64,000 nt of DNA, taken from the NCBI GenBank assembly GCA_022496185.1, contig WTXG01000186.1:1-64000 (forward strand), in the 5' to 3' direction. The position numbers and the translations under genes were made by a program. The stretch's first letter is position 1; every line of letters begins with the position of its first letter. Source of the stretch: Multifurca ochricompacta (lineage: Eukaryota > Basidiomycota > Agaricomycetes > Russulales > Russulaceae). The notes below the pieces were generated by a model. It ran no database searches and was not told the DNA's origin. It saw only the letters and a list, made by a program, of their open reading frames with translations. This document shows positions 42,574 through 54,402 of the stretch, one piece after another.

Positions 42574-42613
42574 AGAGTTTCTTCTACCTCTGAAGTCAAC
42601 TTGTCTTTTCTAG
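42574..42613 (+). repeat. Intronless copy of the LTR exon junction
   Basis: Forty bases equal to the spliced product of the same LTR, including the variable loop TTTCTTCTACC and exon 2 word CAACTTGTCTTTTCTAG. Confidence 0.92.
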
Positions 42614-42716
42614 CCTAACTGCTACTAACCACAGTCAGTATAACCAGCAGCATGATTGTTTGACAATCAAGATGTTCCATCTTGGAGGAGGGAGGGAAGA
42701 CAATTGAGGATGGCAT

Positions 42717-43646
42717 TTTGAGATGTTATATAAAATTGTTCCTGGTTCCAAGGAGCAGTTAGAACCAGTGCCCAGGTCTCACTTAAGAGTGCCACCCCCT
42801 ACTGTGGCACTATGCTTCAGAACCTAGAAAGGTCCTGCCTCTGTTGTGCGACTTTCTAGGTATAGTAAAACTGTCTAGCACAATCTTGTAACTAGACATA
42901 AGCTCTGGTAGACTAGCCAGAGTGTCTAGTGTAAACAAGACTGGGAGTCATGTCATGGAGGAGCCAACTGCAAGTTCCATTAGAGACAAAGGGTATAGAG
43001 CCCTTCCTCTAATGCTGGTGGTGGAGTCCATGATTAAGCCCTAGATGATTGGGGCCATGACTGAGTAGATGTTTAGTCTGTCTCTGGTAGGGTGTGGTTA
43101 CCCTACAAAGGCAATGGATACTTATGCCCAGAGATGAAGACTATATCTACTATGTATAGACTATAGTAGTGCAGCCTACTTGTATCAAGCCCAAGTGTCA
43201 TGGGAGTGACTACCCATGCCTTGTTCTAGACCCTAAACTCCACATGCAGGTCACTAAACCTGGCTTACAGATAGAGCCAAGCATTGACTGGACTTAAAGC
43301 CACAAGCTTCTGGCTATAGGCCTACTAAGACTATCTATGGGACAAAAACCCAGCTACAACTATGAAATTACTAATACCTAGTGCGCACTCAAGGAGCTCA
43401 AGGTGTTTCACCCACTTAGGGTCCCTCATCACCTTTTGCAAGAACCCTGAAGGGCTAGCCAAACAGTTCAGGATGAGCAGTAAACTGCATCATCCTGTGG
43501 GGTGTTAAGGTGCACAGACAGTAAATATGAAAGCTCACAGGAAGAAGCTGGTGGGAAAGACTTTGAAGCTTTTGAGAGCTTGGTGTGCAAGAGCAAGTTG
43601 GGCTGTTAATGAACAACAAGAAATGAATCAGTCAGTATGAGTGGCA
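42717..43646 (-). other. 5' leader of CopB-3
   Basis: Non-coding leader related to 480-1411; no gene seen. Confidence 0.75.
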
Positions 43647-43658
43647 GGGCCCATAACC
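43647..43658 (-). promoter_or_regulatory. Primer-binding site of CopB-3
   Basis: GGGCCCATAACC on the plus strand, i.e. GGTTATGGGCCC on the element strand. Confidence 0.8.
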
Positions 43659-44169
43659 TGTCAAACAATCATGCTGCTGGTTATACTGACTGCAGTTAGT
43701 AGTGTGTTAGGCTAGAAAGACAAGTATACTTCAGAGGTTGAAGAAACTCTGTATTACTATTCTACTGACCTAGAAAGACAAGTATCTACAAGAGACAGTT
43801 AGTCAAAGGTATGATAGAAAGTATACTAGAACTTACACTTCAGAGGTTGAAGAAACTCTGAAGTGGAAGGGATGAAACAGACACCCTTATATACCCATAG
43901 GGGCCAGGGGAAATGGTCTGTGCACACTGGGAATAAGTCCACAAGTACTGGACATTCAACAATGAGGGACAAAGGCCATTGGCCAAGGAGACATCATGTG
44001 CTTACTGCACATTACTAAGTCCATCACTAATTAGCTGAGTAAGGTGAGAAAGAAATGTAATAAAGATATTGTAAAAAAGTCCAAAACTCCTGAACTTAAT
44101 CTAATCTTATCTACAGCTAAAGTGATCCTTAGATGCCTGAAGCATCTCCAGACACATCTTGTGTCAACA
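43659..44169 (-). repeat. 5' LTR of CopB-3 (511 bp)
   Basis: Ends TGTCAAACA / GTGTCAACA on the plus strand. Intron at 43786-43836 (51 nt on the minus strand). Exon 2 word ATACTTGTCTTTCTAG recurs in its own intronless copy near 43713-43752. Confidence 0.94.
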
Positions 44170-44223
44170 GGTGCAACCCCTCTTACTAATTCCCATCTTA
44201 TTTCAGGGCCTAACCCCTGGAGC

Positions 44224-45674
44224 TAGTGATTGGCAGGGGTAACCCTGGGGTATCCTTGTTGGTACCCGTACCCGTACCCATACCCATCACTACAGGTACG
44301 GGTAACCCACAGGTTACCCGCAGGTCACCCATGAAAACGCGTGCAAGTTCTTTACTTGCATCGTGCATTTCGGATAACCGGCCCGGGCCTTCCTGGACCA
44401 AGAAGATACACAACGCGTTCATTTGTGGCTGCTTAAGATCCCTCAATGACTCTTGTTTTATGTTCAGAAGATTAAGATAATTAATTATTCCATTTTTATT
44501 TTATTATTCTGCTTTCAATTTTATACAAGCACAACTAAAATCTAGTATACAGCAATGATTAGATAGGATGTTATAGAACATTGATGAAAAGCCTGTCAGA
44601 TAATTACACAGAATGCAAAAAAAATTGATGAATACATAGAAATTGGTAGGGGTAACCCCTGGATAATTGTTTTGATACCTGGGTTACCCATAAAATGAAA
44701 CGCGTGCAAGTTCTTTACTTGCATCGCGCATTTCGGACATCCGGCCTGGGAGATCCCGGTCAAGGAGATATGCACTTGGACACAATGCGTTCATTTATGG
44801 CTACTCAAGATCCCTCAAACATTCCTATTTTATGTTCATAAGATTAAGATAATTTATTATTCCATTTTATTTTATTATTCTGGTTTCAATTTTATATGAG
44901 CGTGACTGTTCTTTGCATTTCTGCGCATTTCGGGTAAATGGCCTGGGCCATCCCAGTCAAGGAGATAAGCACTTGGACACAACGCGTTCATTTATGGCTA
45001 CTCAAGATTCCTCAAAAATTGTTGGTTTATGTTCAGAAGATTAAATGGATCATTTATTTACATTATTATTTTATTATTCTGGTTTCATTTCATACAAGTG
45101 CGACTGTCCTAGTCCCTGGATGCACATTTCTGTGCGTTTAAGTCAACCTTCCTTAATAGGAAGGAGGTCAGACCACCATGCAATGCAATGTAGTCACTGC
45201 CCCATGCAGCTTGTAGACACACGTGGGCCTTGTTTCAATAAAGTAATTTGATAATTAAATTATAGAATAGTCTATATTAGTCTAGAGTGTATTTTAGATA
45301 GTGCCAGACCGGCAGAATTGGTTGCGCGTTAATAAAACAGATGTATCATGGTTTTCAAGAAAGTGGATCACTGATAAGGATTTTATTTTACATCGCACTG
45401 TTAATCTGCTTTGATATTTTGTAGGATAATACTAGAACATATTTAACGCCATCCTGTAGCATACATCAGACAAGATCTTGTATTTTTGTGACTGCAGATG
45501 TGTTTTATCTCGGAAATTCTACTGATCTTATCAATGCATAATCGGCACCTATACCCACCAAACCCGCCGCACAGGTATGGGTTTCCACGGGTTGGGAGCC
45601 ATATACCCATACCCGTACCTGGCAAAACCCGCGGCACTTACCCGTGTGGGTATGAAACCCCTTGACAATCACTA
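44224..45674 (+). mobile_element. hAT-N2 copy 2 (1451 bp)
   Basis: TSD CCTGGAGC at 44216-44223 and 45675-45682; same ends and inner repeat units as copy 1 at 34336-35765. No coding capacity. Confidence 0.9.
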
Positions 45675-46209
45675 CCTGGAGCATATGATTATCTGGATAC
45701 TTATTGGAACCTTCTGATTAGCTTATATTTACTGATTGTACCTCACTCAGGATGTATTTAAGCTGCTAGATTAACTGAGACAGACTTTAAGTCTGTTCTC
45801 TTGTATCTAATACAGGTGTATTTGACTTCACAGAACCCCACTTGAACTCCCTAAGTAGCAGCTTTGAGGAGCCTTCTTCCCAGTAGCTTTGTGTTGAACA
45901 CAGGATGTGTTCAGTGATGCTTCAGGCATCAGGAGATTAGATTAGCTGCTTTGTGGATTAGATTAGATATCGGAGTTTTGGACTTTTTACCATATCATTA
46001 TTATTTTCTTTCTCACATTCTGCAGTAGCTGACTGATGTACCTTAGTAATGATGTACAAGCATGTGATTCCTTACTGGCCAATGGCCTTATTCCCTCTTG
46101 TTTATTATTTGGACTTTGTCCAGCACTTGTGGACTTATTCCCAGTGCACAGACCATCCCTTGGATTGTATATAAGGGTGTCTGTTTTGTCTCTTACACTT
46201 CAGAGTTTC

Positions 46210-46431
46210 TGTTGACACAGTCAGGTGTCACATGATGCAACTCTGCATGACCTCATATAGGAGGTTGTGTACCACTATGAACCTGAGGCCATGTAGCTCA
46301 GTGGTTTAGAGCACCAGACCCGGCTTGTCCAGAGGTCTTGGGTTCAATCCCCAACATGGCCATTTCTTTTCTGGTGTGTGAGCCAGGGTCCTGTTTAAGG
46401 TCCCTTGATCAGGGTGCGTGTTTAGCCAACA
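46210..46431 (+). mobile_element. TRL copy 2: 222-bp LTR-like element carrying a tRNA-like sequence
   Basis: TSD GTTTC at 46205-46209 and 46432-46436; TGTTGACACAG...TTTAGCCAACA, same length as copy 1 at 14059-14280 with scattered transitions. The empty site is the hairpin loop of the CopA LTR, readable in other copies. Confidence 0.92.
46287..46361 (+). ncRNA. tRNA-like sequence inside TRL copy 2
   Basis: The acceptor stem GGCCATG/CATGGCC pairs perfectly over 7 bp; D arm GCTC/GAGC; T arm TTGGG/CCCAA with loop TTCAATC; A and B boxes intact. The anticodon arm is irregular, so it looks like a promoter-bearing tRNA relic and not a working tRNA. A possible discriminator A is at 46362. Confidence 0.78.
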
Positions 46432-46603
46432 GTTTCTTCTACCTCTGAAGTGTAAGTTGTCCTCTCTACTATCTTCACTACCTTTAGACTAACTCTGTAT
46501 ATAGAACTTGTCTTTCTAGGTGTGTAGTATAGTAAAATAGAGTTTCTTCTACCTCTGAAGTAACTTGTCTTTCTAGCCTAACCCGCTAACTTTACAGTCA
46601 GTA

Positions 46604-48110
46604 TGTAATGCCTGGTGCGGGCGTTCGTCACGACGTGTGAGAAGTCGTGTAGTGGAACTATGGAGTCAGGTGTGCACTGTCTTTCAAGTACACAGAGATC
46701 GGATGAGAAGTCAATACAAAGGAGCTAATCCCTTAGTATCGGTGAGTGGACAAGTGCCAGAAGCACTGAGACAATTCAAGAGTCAGGTCTTAGGAATCAC
46801 CCAGAAGGTAATGCACCAAGTTGATTAAGAAGTCGAGTCTAAGGTATACAGGCTATCTAGGCAGGCCTTATATACGTAATAGAGGTCGGAGTCTGAATCG
46901 GAGTAACGTACTTGATGTTGTAATGGGTGATGCTCCGTGTACACTTAGTAAGCAAGAAGGGCAAAGGTAAAGTGACCTTTGTCGTTGGGCGTACCGCGGA
47001 GGCAAACGTCACGCGTTAAGCAATGACCAGGAACCTTGTCACCCACTGTGGTTTATTCAACCACGATGACGGCGTTCTGAAACTGGAAGAAGCTGCAGCC
47101 CCAAGAGGACAAGATCCAAAGGATCGAGTCACACAGGGAGGCAGTGTACTATTAGCACTATGTATCAAACTCGTGTAGACAGTTACTCACCTGCAGCCCC
47201 AAGAGGACAAGATGGGGGCTACAGGCTGTTACAGAGGGTCTTATATACATTTCTCAGTGTAACGAGGTAAGCAATAAGTGTAAGCAAGAATCAGCAAGTA
47301 TCAGTCAGCTGTATTGCTGACTGAGCCTTATCTTTGTGATTCGTAAGCTGCTTTACTCTGCTGACTGATCATGCTCCACAGTGTGATGTCATAATGACGT
47401 CACTGTGGAGTAGATAACTGATATGTAGTCTAGCCCTTAGGTCTGGAACACGTCTATCTACTGATACATATGATTCTGTGCTAAAATTGGCCATGGCCCA
47501 ACCTGGGCCCTTATCTAGAGCTCCACTTACCTAGAACCTTCTAGGCTGGACTCCTCTTATCTTGATAACAGCTCCACTTGGTCTAGAACCGTCCAGACTG
47601 TGGGGCTGTGCCTATTGTGGTAAACACAATAGAGAATCGACTTGTTATTGTTGAGTGGCTCTTGTGCTGACTAAGCAGCATGTGACTATTACATGTGACT
47701 CGGTCACATGATCCATGTCACGACTACTTTCCCATGATCACGTGTTGAGACTGCTGGGTAATCTTCCCACAGTCATGTGATCCAAAAGGGAGAAAAGTAA
47801 AGGAAAAATAAAGTAGAGCCGTGACAGATGTATCAACGAAGTCGTAATCTATCCTAGAAGGGAACGGAATCGAGTGGGCCAGATGAGAATATATGTAGAC
47901 GGATCCAGTATAGTCGCGATTCTGGTGGGAAAATACATAAGGGTTCTGAGGTAAGGTATGAGTCACAGATAAGCAAGAAGTCGAGTCAGAGATAAGGAAC
48001 AAATATGCACAAAGGAAGTCATAATACAGTCAACAAAGGGGCAAACAGAGCCAAATGAAGTGTCACGTGATGTGGAGAGAAAATAAAATGACGCAACGGG
48101 GTTCGTAACA
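46604..48110 (-). repeat. 3' LTR of GypC (left), split by LTR-H
   Basis: Parts 46604-46918 and 47832-48110. It is followed (minus sense upstream) by the polypurine tract AAAGGGGGTAA at 48111-48121. Confidence 0.92.
46919..47826 (-). mobile_element. Solo LTR-H copy 2 (908 bp, minus)
   Basis: TSD GATGT at 46914-46918 and 47827-47831. The palindrome around 47377-47410 carries paired changes relative to copy 1 that keep it symmetric. Confidence 0.93.
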
Positions 48111-48141
48111 TTACCCCCTTTTTAAGTCCTAGCAGAGCCAG

Positions 48142-49328
48142 CTAGATTGGCATACCGTCATCATCCTGGACCAAGGAGAGGTAGTCGTCTGCTACGGCGT
48201 AGTGGTCCGCATCGTAGTTCTCCTTCTCTTCATCGGTGGGGCAAACATGTGTTCATAGAAAACCATAGGGCCCCCGTCTCCCACAGCGAAAGCAGCCATC
48301 GTAAACATGGCAGTCGATCTCTCGATGACTGGCGTTGTGAGAGAGACATTTGCCACACCACCCTGAAGGGTTCTGGACGGTGGGGGCCTGCGTAAGTCGT
48401 CGGAACAAGCATTGGCGACTCCAATGCAAGGTGCTTTGACAGTGTCGGCATCGTTTCGCAGCCTTGGGGCAGCACCAGCTGAGATGGTATTTGCTGTTGC
48501 AGCGCCAGCAAAGCTTGCCATCGGGATTTTCATGGAGTTGCGGCATTTCGAAGCAGTGAGGATTGAGCTGAGGTGCAAGGTCGAGGCGGCGATGAGGGAG
48601 TGGTTGCGCAAAAATATCGGCGTACCGTTCGGAAATGGTCTGGTATGCCTCTCCTTGTTCCAACCTCGTCCTAATACTCGCCAGGTGATGCTCTATATCA
48701 AAAACCCCCCAATTGATCTTTACCATTTGTCGCTCATAGTCGCGACACTGTATCTCTAGATTGTCCTGAAGTGCTTGGAACTTGCGGAGTTGTGCAATCT
48801 CGGTGGTCAGTCATGGCATTCGTAGGTCTCGAAGCACTTCGTTAATTGCGAAGGCGCGTGGGTCATGGGCCAGAGGTGTTGCAAATGTTTGGGCCCCAGG
48901 ACATAATGTAGTCGCCCGACATTCTTCTCTTCGAGGTAGACTGGGGCCCCATAGATGGGCCCTCCTTTCTCTAAGCACCCAGCTATGTCCATACCTTCAT
49001 TGGTGTAGTAGATGTACTTGGCCACCTCCGTAGTACCATCATTCTTGGAGGATGGGATCATGAGCGGGAAGTAGAACTGTGAGTTGGGGTCATTGGGGAA
49101 GAAGGGGAACTCGGGGACTCATCACCAAAGTCTACATCGATCAATGTTGGGATGGGGGTGTTCAGGCAAATTAAAATCTTCGTTGATGTCGATGATTCTG
49201 TCCCCTTGGGCCACTTGGGCGGTCGCATCGTAGTTAATAGGAGAAAGTGGGCGAGAAGGAGGATGCACAGGAGTAAGTACGGGAAACGCATCGATGGCGG
49301 CAGAGACGTGGATCTTAGATGATGACAT
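48142..49328 (-). pseudogene. GypC third ORF: conserved domain and zinc-knuckle array
   Basis: Start at 49328 (MSSSKIHVSAAIDAF), stop TAG at 48142-48144 after DDDGMPI. Order as in GypB: acidic Pro-rich part; EFPFFPNDPNSQFYFPL; KYIYYTNEGMDIAGC; GPIYGAPVYLEE; a helical part (LEQGEAYQTISERYADIF); then knuckles CWRCNSKYHLSWCC and CRHCQSTLHWSRQC, the third group CGKCLSHNASHREIDC and a fourth Cys/His group. One-base deletions break the frame near 49120, 48880 and 48260. Cysteines and histidines agree with GypB although both copies are broken, which argues for past selection. Confidence 0.83.
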
Positions 49329-49518
49329 GGGGAATTTCTGGTCAGTTGTGGGGGAGAGAACTGTTCAGCAACTGTATCTTCTCTGGCTCTTTATCTGCCT
49401 CTGGGTGGCGTCTATAGAAGTCTTCGATGAGTTTGGGCACAAAGACATCCGCAGCAGGTTCCCACGAGTTGTCGGCATCTGGGAATCCCTTCCATTTGAT
49501 CAAGTAATGGAGCCTTGA

Positions 49519-50554
49519 TTACGTCCTCACCCTTCCATTTGGCATCGGCAATACGTTCCACTTCCCATTCCGGTTCTCCATCAACGAGGTCAGGAGGGGG
49601 TCTGGGAAGTTCTGTCCGTGAATGGCAGTTTCTTTGTATGGCATTAGAAGGCTAGCATGGAAGACGGATGTATTTCCAGGTGGCAGGTAACGTGAGCTTG
49701 TACGTGATATCTGAAAGCTTCCGTTCAATTACAAAGGGCATGACGTCTGGGAGCTAATTTCGCCGTTGGGTGTGATGTGTGGATATTGCGCCCTTCTAAC
49801 CAGACTTGATCTCCGACCTGGTAGGGCGTAAACTTGTAGGCTTCTCGGCTAGGGTTCTTTGCGCCTTCTGAAGGTTTCTACTGGCCGATTCCCGTATTTC
49901 CTCCCATTGGCCGATACGTTGTGTTACAGACAGTACATTTGTGGGCTTGTCTGTCCATGTGGTGCGAGGGTTCCATCCCATAATAAGAGAGAAGGGAGTG
50001 GTCTTTGTCGTTCCATTTGGCCAACTATTGTGCGCAAACTCAGCTGTCGCCAGCCATTCTGCCCAGTCGTTCTGTCGCTTGTTACACCAAAATCGAAGAT
50101 ATTGTTCCAGCCATTGATTTGTTCGCTCTGATTGTCCGTCTGTCTGGGGGTGATACGCGGTCGAGATGTTCTGCTGAATGTTGAGATGTTTACAGAGGGC
50201 TCGTGCAAACATGGAAGCAAACCGTGGGTCTCGGTCAGAAATAATCTTCTGTGGCAGTCCATAATGCCGGTAGACATGGTCCAGGTAGAGTTTCGCAACC
50301 CCTTCTGCTGATATTGTCTCGTTACAGGGGATGAAGAGGGCAGCCTTTGAATAGTCATGGTCCATGATGGTGAGTATCGAGTCGTATCCCTGCGATTGTG
50401 GGAGTTTGACAATGAAGTCCATGGCGATGGTCTGGAAAGGAGCTGTTGCGATTGGCATAATGGGTGAAAGTGCCGGTGGTCTTGGGTGAGTATTTACTTT
50501 GTTTGCCTGGCATTCTGCGCATCCCTTGACGTATGCTTCAACATCCTTTTTCAT
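49519..50554 (-). pseudogene. GypC integrase (frameshifted, C-terminus decayed)
   Basis: The minus strand reads MKKDVEAYVKGCAECQANK (HHCC finger end), AMDFIVKLPQSQGYD, IISDRDPRFASMFARALC and TDGQSERTNQWLEQYLRFW, so all three catalytic acids are present. From 49796 on, deletions shift the frame; the GPF-like region and chromodomain are only partly readable (49380-49728). Very similar to GypB. Confidence 0.9.
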
Positions 50555-52383
50555 GTTTGGCCACCAGTAATCTCGTTTGGCAAGGGCATATGTGTTTGCA
50601 ATCCCGGGTGTCCTGCAGAGGGAAGGTCGTGGTGAAAATGAATCACCCCCCTCTTAATGTTGTCACCACCGGTGACAACCAATCGATCGCCATCCTTCCA
50701 CCAGAGGCCGTCTTTCATTTTTATGTTATGCGGCTCTGCCCAGGATTTGCATAATTCCTGGTTCATGTTCTGCATTACTTGGGCCCATAAATCCATGTCA
50801 TGGAGGCTAACAACAGCGGTCTTCGCAAAGACATCTTCGGGTAAAACAACGATATTGTCATTGTCATTTTCCCCTTCATCTCGTCCAGTTGGTCTGGACA
50901 GGGCATCGGCTCGTGCATTACGAGCTCCGGGTAGGTGCTTGAGTGTGAAGTTGTATTCTTCAAGCTCCAGGACTTCTCGTGCTATCCGTCGGCTGATCTT
51001 GTGCGGTTCTCTCCAGTACAAAAGGTTGGAGTGGTCTGTATAGATGATGGTTTTGTGCAGAGATCCAGCCAAATATGGTTGCCAATGTCGTAGTGCTTTA
51101 ACGATAGCCAATAATTCCCTGTCCCAAATGTCATAATTTCTTTCCGCTGGTGAGAACGTTTCTGAGTAGAATGTGACGGGATGAAGAATTCCTCCGTATC
51201 TCTTTGTGATAAGACTGCGCCGTTGGCATACATGGAATGCTCAACCTCCAGTTCAAAGGGTTTGGCCAGGTCAGGTTGAATAAGAACTGGCTTGGAGCTG
51301 ATAATCGCTTTTATTTGGTCAATGCTTTCTGTTGGGTTGTCCCAGTGCCAGGGCACGTCCTTTTTCAATAAATCATTAAGCGGTCGGCGATGGCGGAGAA
51401 TCCCTTGACGAAGCGTCGGTAGAAATTACAAAATCCAATGAACGATCTGATGTCTTTGGTACACTGAGGGGCAGTCCATTCTCGAATGCCTTGTACTTTT
51501 ACAGGGTCCATGCGTACTTGCCCCCCTTCCAGGATAACACCCAGATATTCGACGGTCTTTTGTTCGAAGGAACATTTGGCAGGTTTCAAGTAAAGGTCAT
51601 GTTTTGCCAGGATTTCTAGTACCTCGTGAACTTGGGTTCGGTGGTGATAAATGTCATCCTTTGTGGCTACCAGGATATCTCCATATACACCATGACCTCT
51701 TCTGTGAGGATCAGGTCTCGGAAAATGTGATTCATCATGGCCTGGAAGGTTGCCGGTGAATTCGTCAAGCCAAAGAACATAACGTTGGGTTCGAAGAGTC
51801 CTTGATTGTCTTGAAGGCGGCTTTGGGCTGGTCGCCTTCTCGGATGCGAATGTTATTGTACCCCAACGAATGTCCATTTTCGAAAACAAGGCTTTATCGC
51901 GCATTTTGTCGATGATTTCTGAGATGAGAGGAAGTGGGTAGTTATTTTTCACCGTGAGTTCGTTAATCTGTCTGTAATCCTGTACCGGTCGCAGTTTCCT
52001 GTCCTTCTTTTTAATGAAAAAGAAGGGTGATGCATAAGGCGAGTTGGAAGGTTGTATGTATCCTTTTGCCAGGTGTTCCTCCAGAAAGGTAGAAAGCGCT
52101 TCTTTTCTGGTTGTGATAGGGGATAGATCTTACAGTCTACTGATCGCAGGGCATCCGGGATGAAATCAATGGCATGATCCCAAGGTCGAGAAGGAGGAAA
52201 GCGTTGCGATTCTTCTTCTGAGAAAACCTTCCAATGTTGGTGATATTCTGCAGGGACTACTTCTTCAAATGTCTTTTCTGGGTTCTTCTGGGCCTCTGCC
52301 TGGGCCAGTTCCAATGCTTTCGTGACATAACAATACACCTGATCCACAGGTTCCACGTCACTCCAGGTGACGGCTGATCCCAT
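50555..52383 (-). pseudogene. GypC RT and RNase H (many small deletions)
   Basis: From 52383 the minus strand gives RT beginnings ([15 protein letters not shown]), a broken palm (the YMDD position is altered by a short deletion near 51680), then AKCSFEQKTVEYLGVILEGG. RNase H follows (LEVEHSMYANGAVLSQRD; the usual catalytic aspartate context is changed). The section 50551-51111 continues to KHLPGARNARADALSRP. Several one-base losses make the gene non-functional. Confidence 0.88.
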
Positions 52384-52407
52384 GACAATAGCATGGGTGA
52401 GAGGGTG

Positions 52408-52878
52408 TCATGCAGCGTAGTCGTATCCTAGGGACGTGATGATAACTGGGTAGAAATCTTTATCCATGGTGGCCTCCGCCCAGTTGATCTTGGGTTCAAA
52501 TGCTGCCAACCATGGGTATCCTAAGACCATGTCTTCTTCTCCTAGATCCGTGATGAGGAAGCGAAGCTGCTTCATTCGTTCCCCAACCTGTACTTCTAAA
52601 TCACAACAATGTGTGATTTTCCCAGCTTTGTTGGCTGTTCCATCTATGTTCCAAATGTTTTTCTCTTGGGGAAGTAACTGCGTCCCCAATCCTAACGTCC
52701 TCTGGAGTCGTTGGCTAATGAAGTTGTCTGTAGCTCCAGAGTCGATCAATATTCGTCTGTTGGCCGTCTTCTGTTTGATTTCAAAATGTACTGGTATGTT
52801 TAACGATTTGAAACGACTAGTGTACACAGAAGTTACATGGAGTGCTCTTGCCCAGGCCGATGGGGTCGAGCCAATCAA
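52408..52878 (-). pseudogene. GypC aspartic protease region
   Basis: Open over 156 codons from MIGSTPSAWARALHV: ILIDSGATDNFISQRLQ with the catalytic aspartate, then EDMVLGYPWLAAFEPKINW. Nearly parallel to GypB 27539-27994. Not fused in frame to gag or RT. Confidence 0.9.
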
Positions 52879-54402
52879 AAATCCTTCTGGCCAAAGGCCT
52901 TGTCAACGATCAAGGCCGTACTGCCTCATCTTCGTTCATCATGTGTTCCCAGATAGCTGCCGCTTTTGTTCTTTGGTCTTTGGGGCGGTTATCGGGTTTT
53001 CTTTTACTGGGGTGGGTAGGTTTGTATTGGCGATGTCATAGTGGTGGCAGCTACTGTTGCTTCAGCAGCACGACTGTTTTCTTCGGGCAAATCGCGACAT
53101 GTGCCCTTGTGCTGCAGTGAAAGCAGCGCCCTTCCTTCATAAGGTTTTTCTTTTCATCATCGTAAGGGCTGCAGGGCCTTGGTGCGATCTGCCGATGTTC
53201 CATGGCGTTGGGGTCTCGAGGATGGGTAGGTTTCACCCCAAACGCCACCTTCCACTGATCACGGGTTCTGCCCTTCTTTGTATCAACTCCAAATCATGTT
53301 TGGAAGTCAGGTAGTCCTGCTGCTGTGTTCTGGCAGCACTGTCCACTGGCTCCATGACTCAGGGTGATGGAATTGGATGATGTTCTTCACCAGGGGTTGG
53401 GCAACCCCTGGGAGAAGAGGTCAGCGTTGCCTCTTCATTCACATCGTACCCCGCTCTCTTGGCCAGGTTGCGAAATCTGGCTACATAGCCATCCAGTCTC
53501 CTCTTCCATTTTGAGGGACTTCAGTTCTCTGGCAGCCTTCTGTTTGGCCTGCCCATCTGTGAAGGCGTCTTTAAATCTTTGCGCCACTACATCCCACAGA
53601 TCTTCATCCTGGTTCTGGTTCCAGCTGTAACTCTGTCATTCAGCCATTCAATCTGCTCCATTGTCCAATCATCGACGGAGTCCCTCTGATAAGGAGAGGA
53701 AGAGGTTGGTTCGTTGGAAAGGGTTCACGATCTGGGGACGTCATGATTGAAGTTTTGAACATCTCAAATTCGAGCATGAACTTCTTGCTCTGTGATCGGT
53801 CACCGTGAACGTGTCGGCAGGACTCCCGTAAGGCGTCCTGATGGAGGGGGAAGGTTCGGGGCAGGGACAGTTGGAGCGGGGTCGGGTAACTGTGCAGCGA
53901 TGGTCGACATCGTAGGATAGGTAATGGTGGGGTGTCTGAGGTTTGTTGTGTGATCTGGGGAGAGACTAAAGCAGATGTTCTGAACGTAGTACTCTCTGGT
54001 GCAACTGTCTGAGCCATAAAACTAGTGGCTATGACTTGTGCGTCTTCGCTGCTTTCTTCAATGTATTCTTCTGGTTCTGAATCTGTGACGATGGCTGGAG
54101 GATTTTCTCTCCAAGGTCCTAGGCCGTACTCTGGTGGGGCGGGTCCTGTGGTAACCCAGGAACGATGGCTTCTAGAGTAACGGATATGGTACCAGACCCT
54201 CTTCTGTTCATCGTATTCAACTGGCTGGTACTGGTCGTCATGATAGATGTAGTATCCAAACTCGGTTTCAAAATCTTTCCAGACGGCAGAGCCAAGGACT
54301 TGTTGTGAAAGATTATCCTTGTCTCAGCGGTCGATGAGTTCTTCGTTGTGCAAGGTCTGACTGCAGCTGGATGAAGCCACGGTGGGGAGAGACTCAACTT
54401 AA
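52879..54402 (-). pseudogene. GypC gag (frameshifted)
   Basis: Pieces in several frames match GypB gag: the N-terminus near 54370, a Pro-rich middle, the core near 53400-53700, and a knuckle CFHCSTRAHVAIC at about 53110-53160 that lacks one residue of the CX2CX4HX4C spacing. Too broken to encode a protein. Confidence 0.82.

Larger units (their letters stand above)
17333..42665 (+). mobile_element. CopB-2: complete Ty1/copia element with nested insertions
   Basis: The perfect TSD ATCAA (17328-17332, 42666-42670) and two 513-bp LTRs (the 5' one after removal of its insertion) define the element. It landed in the gag gene of the inverted CopB-3. Nested in it are hAT-N1 with GypA and GypB in the 5' LTR, hAT-N2 in the leader, LTR-H in gag and a GypB-type solo LTR in integrase. 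Without them the element would be roughly 5.6-6 kb. Confidence 0.95.
42153..42665 (+). repeat. 3' LTR of CopB-2 (513 bp, reference CopB LTR)
   Basis: TGTTGACACGGGACG...GTTTGACA, complete and uninterrupted. TATATAA at 42428-42434, inferred start CAGAG at 42461, intron 42485-42537 (53 nt), intronless junction copy starting at 42574 and ending at 42613. Confidence 0.96.
42671..44169 (-). mobile_element. CopB-3, right part: gag start, leader and 5' LTR
   Basis: The first gag codons (start at 42716, MPSSIVFPP) are followed on the minus strand, towards higher coordinates, by the leader (42717-43646), the primer-binding site (43647-43658) and the 511-bp 5' LTR (43659-44169). It joins 17332 when CopB-2 and one ATCAA are removed. 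It is inserted in LTR-D, whose broken sequence starts at 44170. Confidence 0.93.

Noticed and set aside
46637..46828. Short open frame in the GypC LTR, also at 54436-54627
   Set aside because: It repeats because the LTR repeats; antisense to the element and without codon structure.
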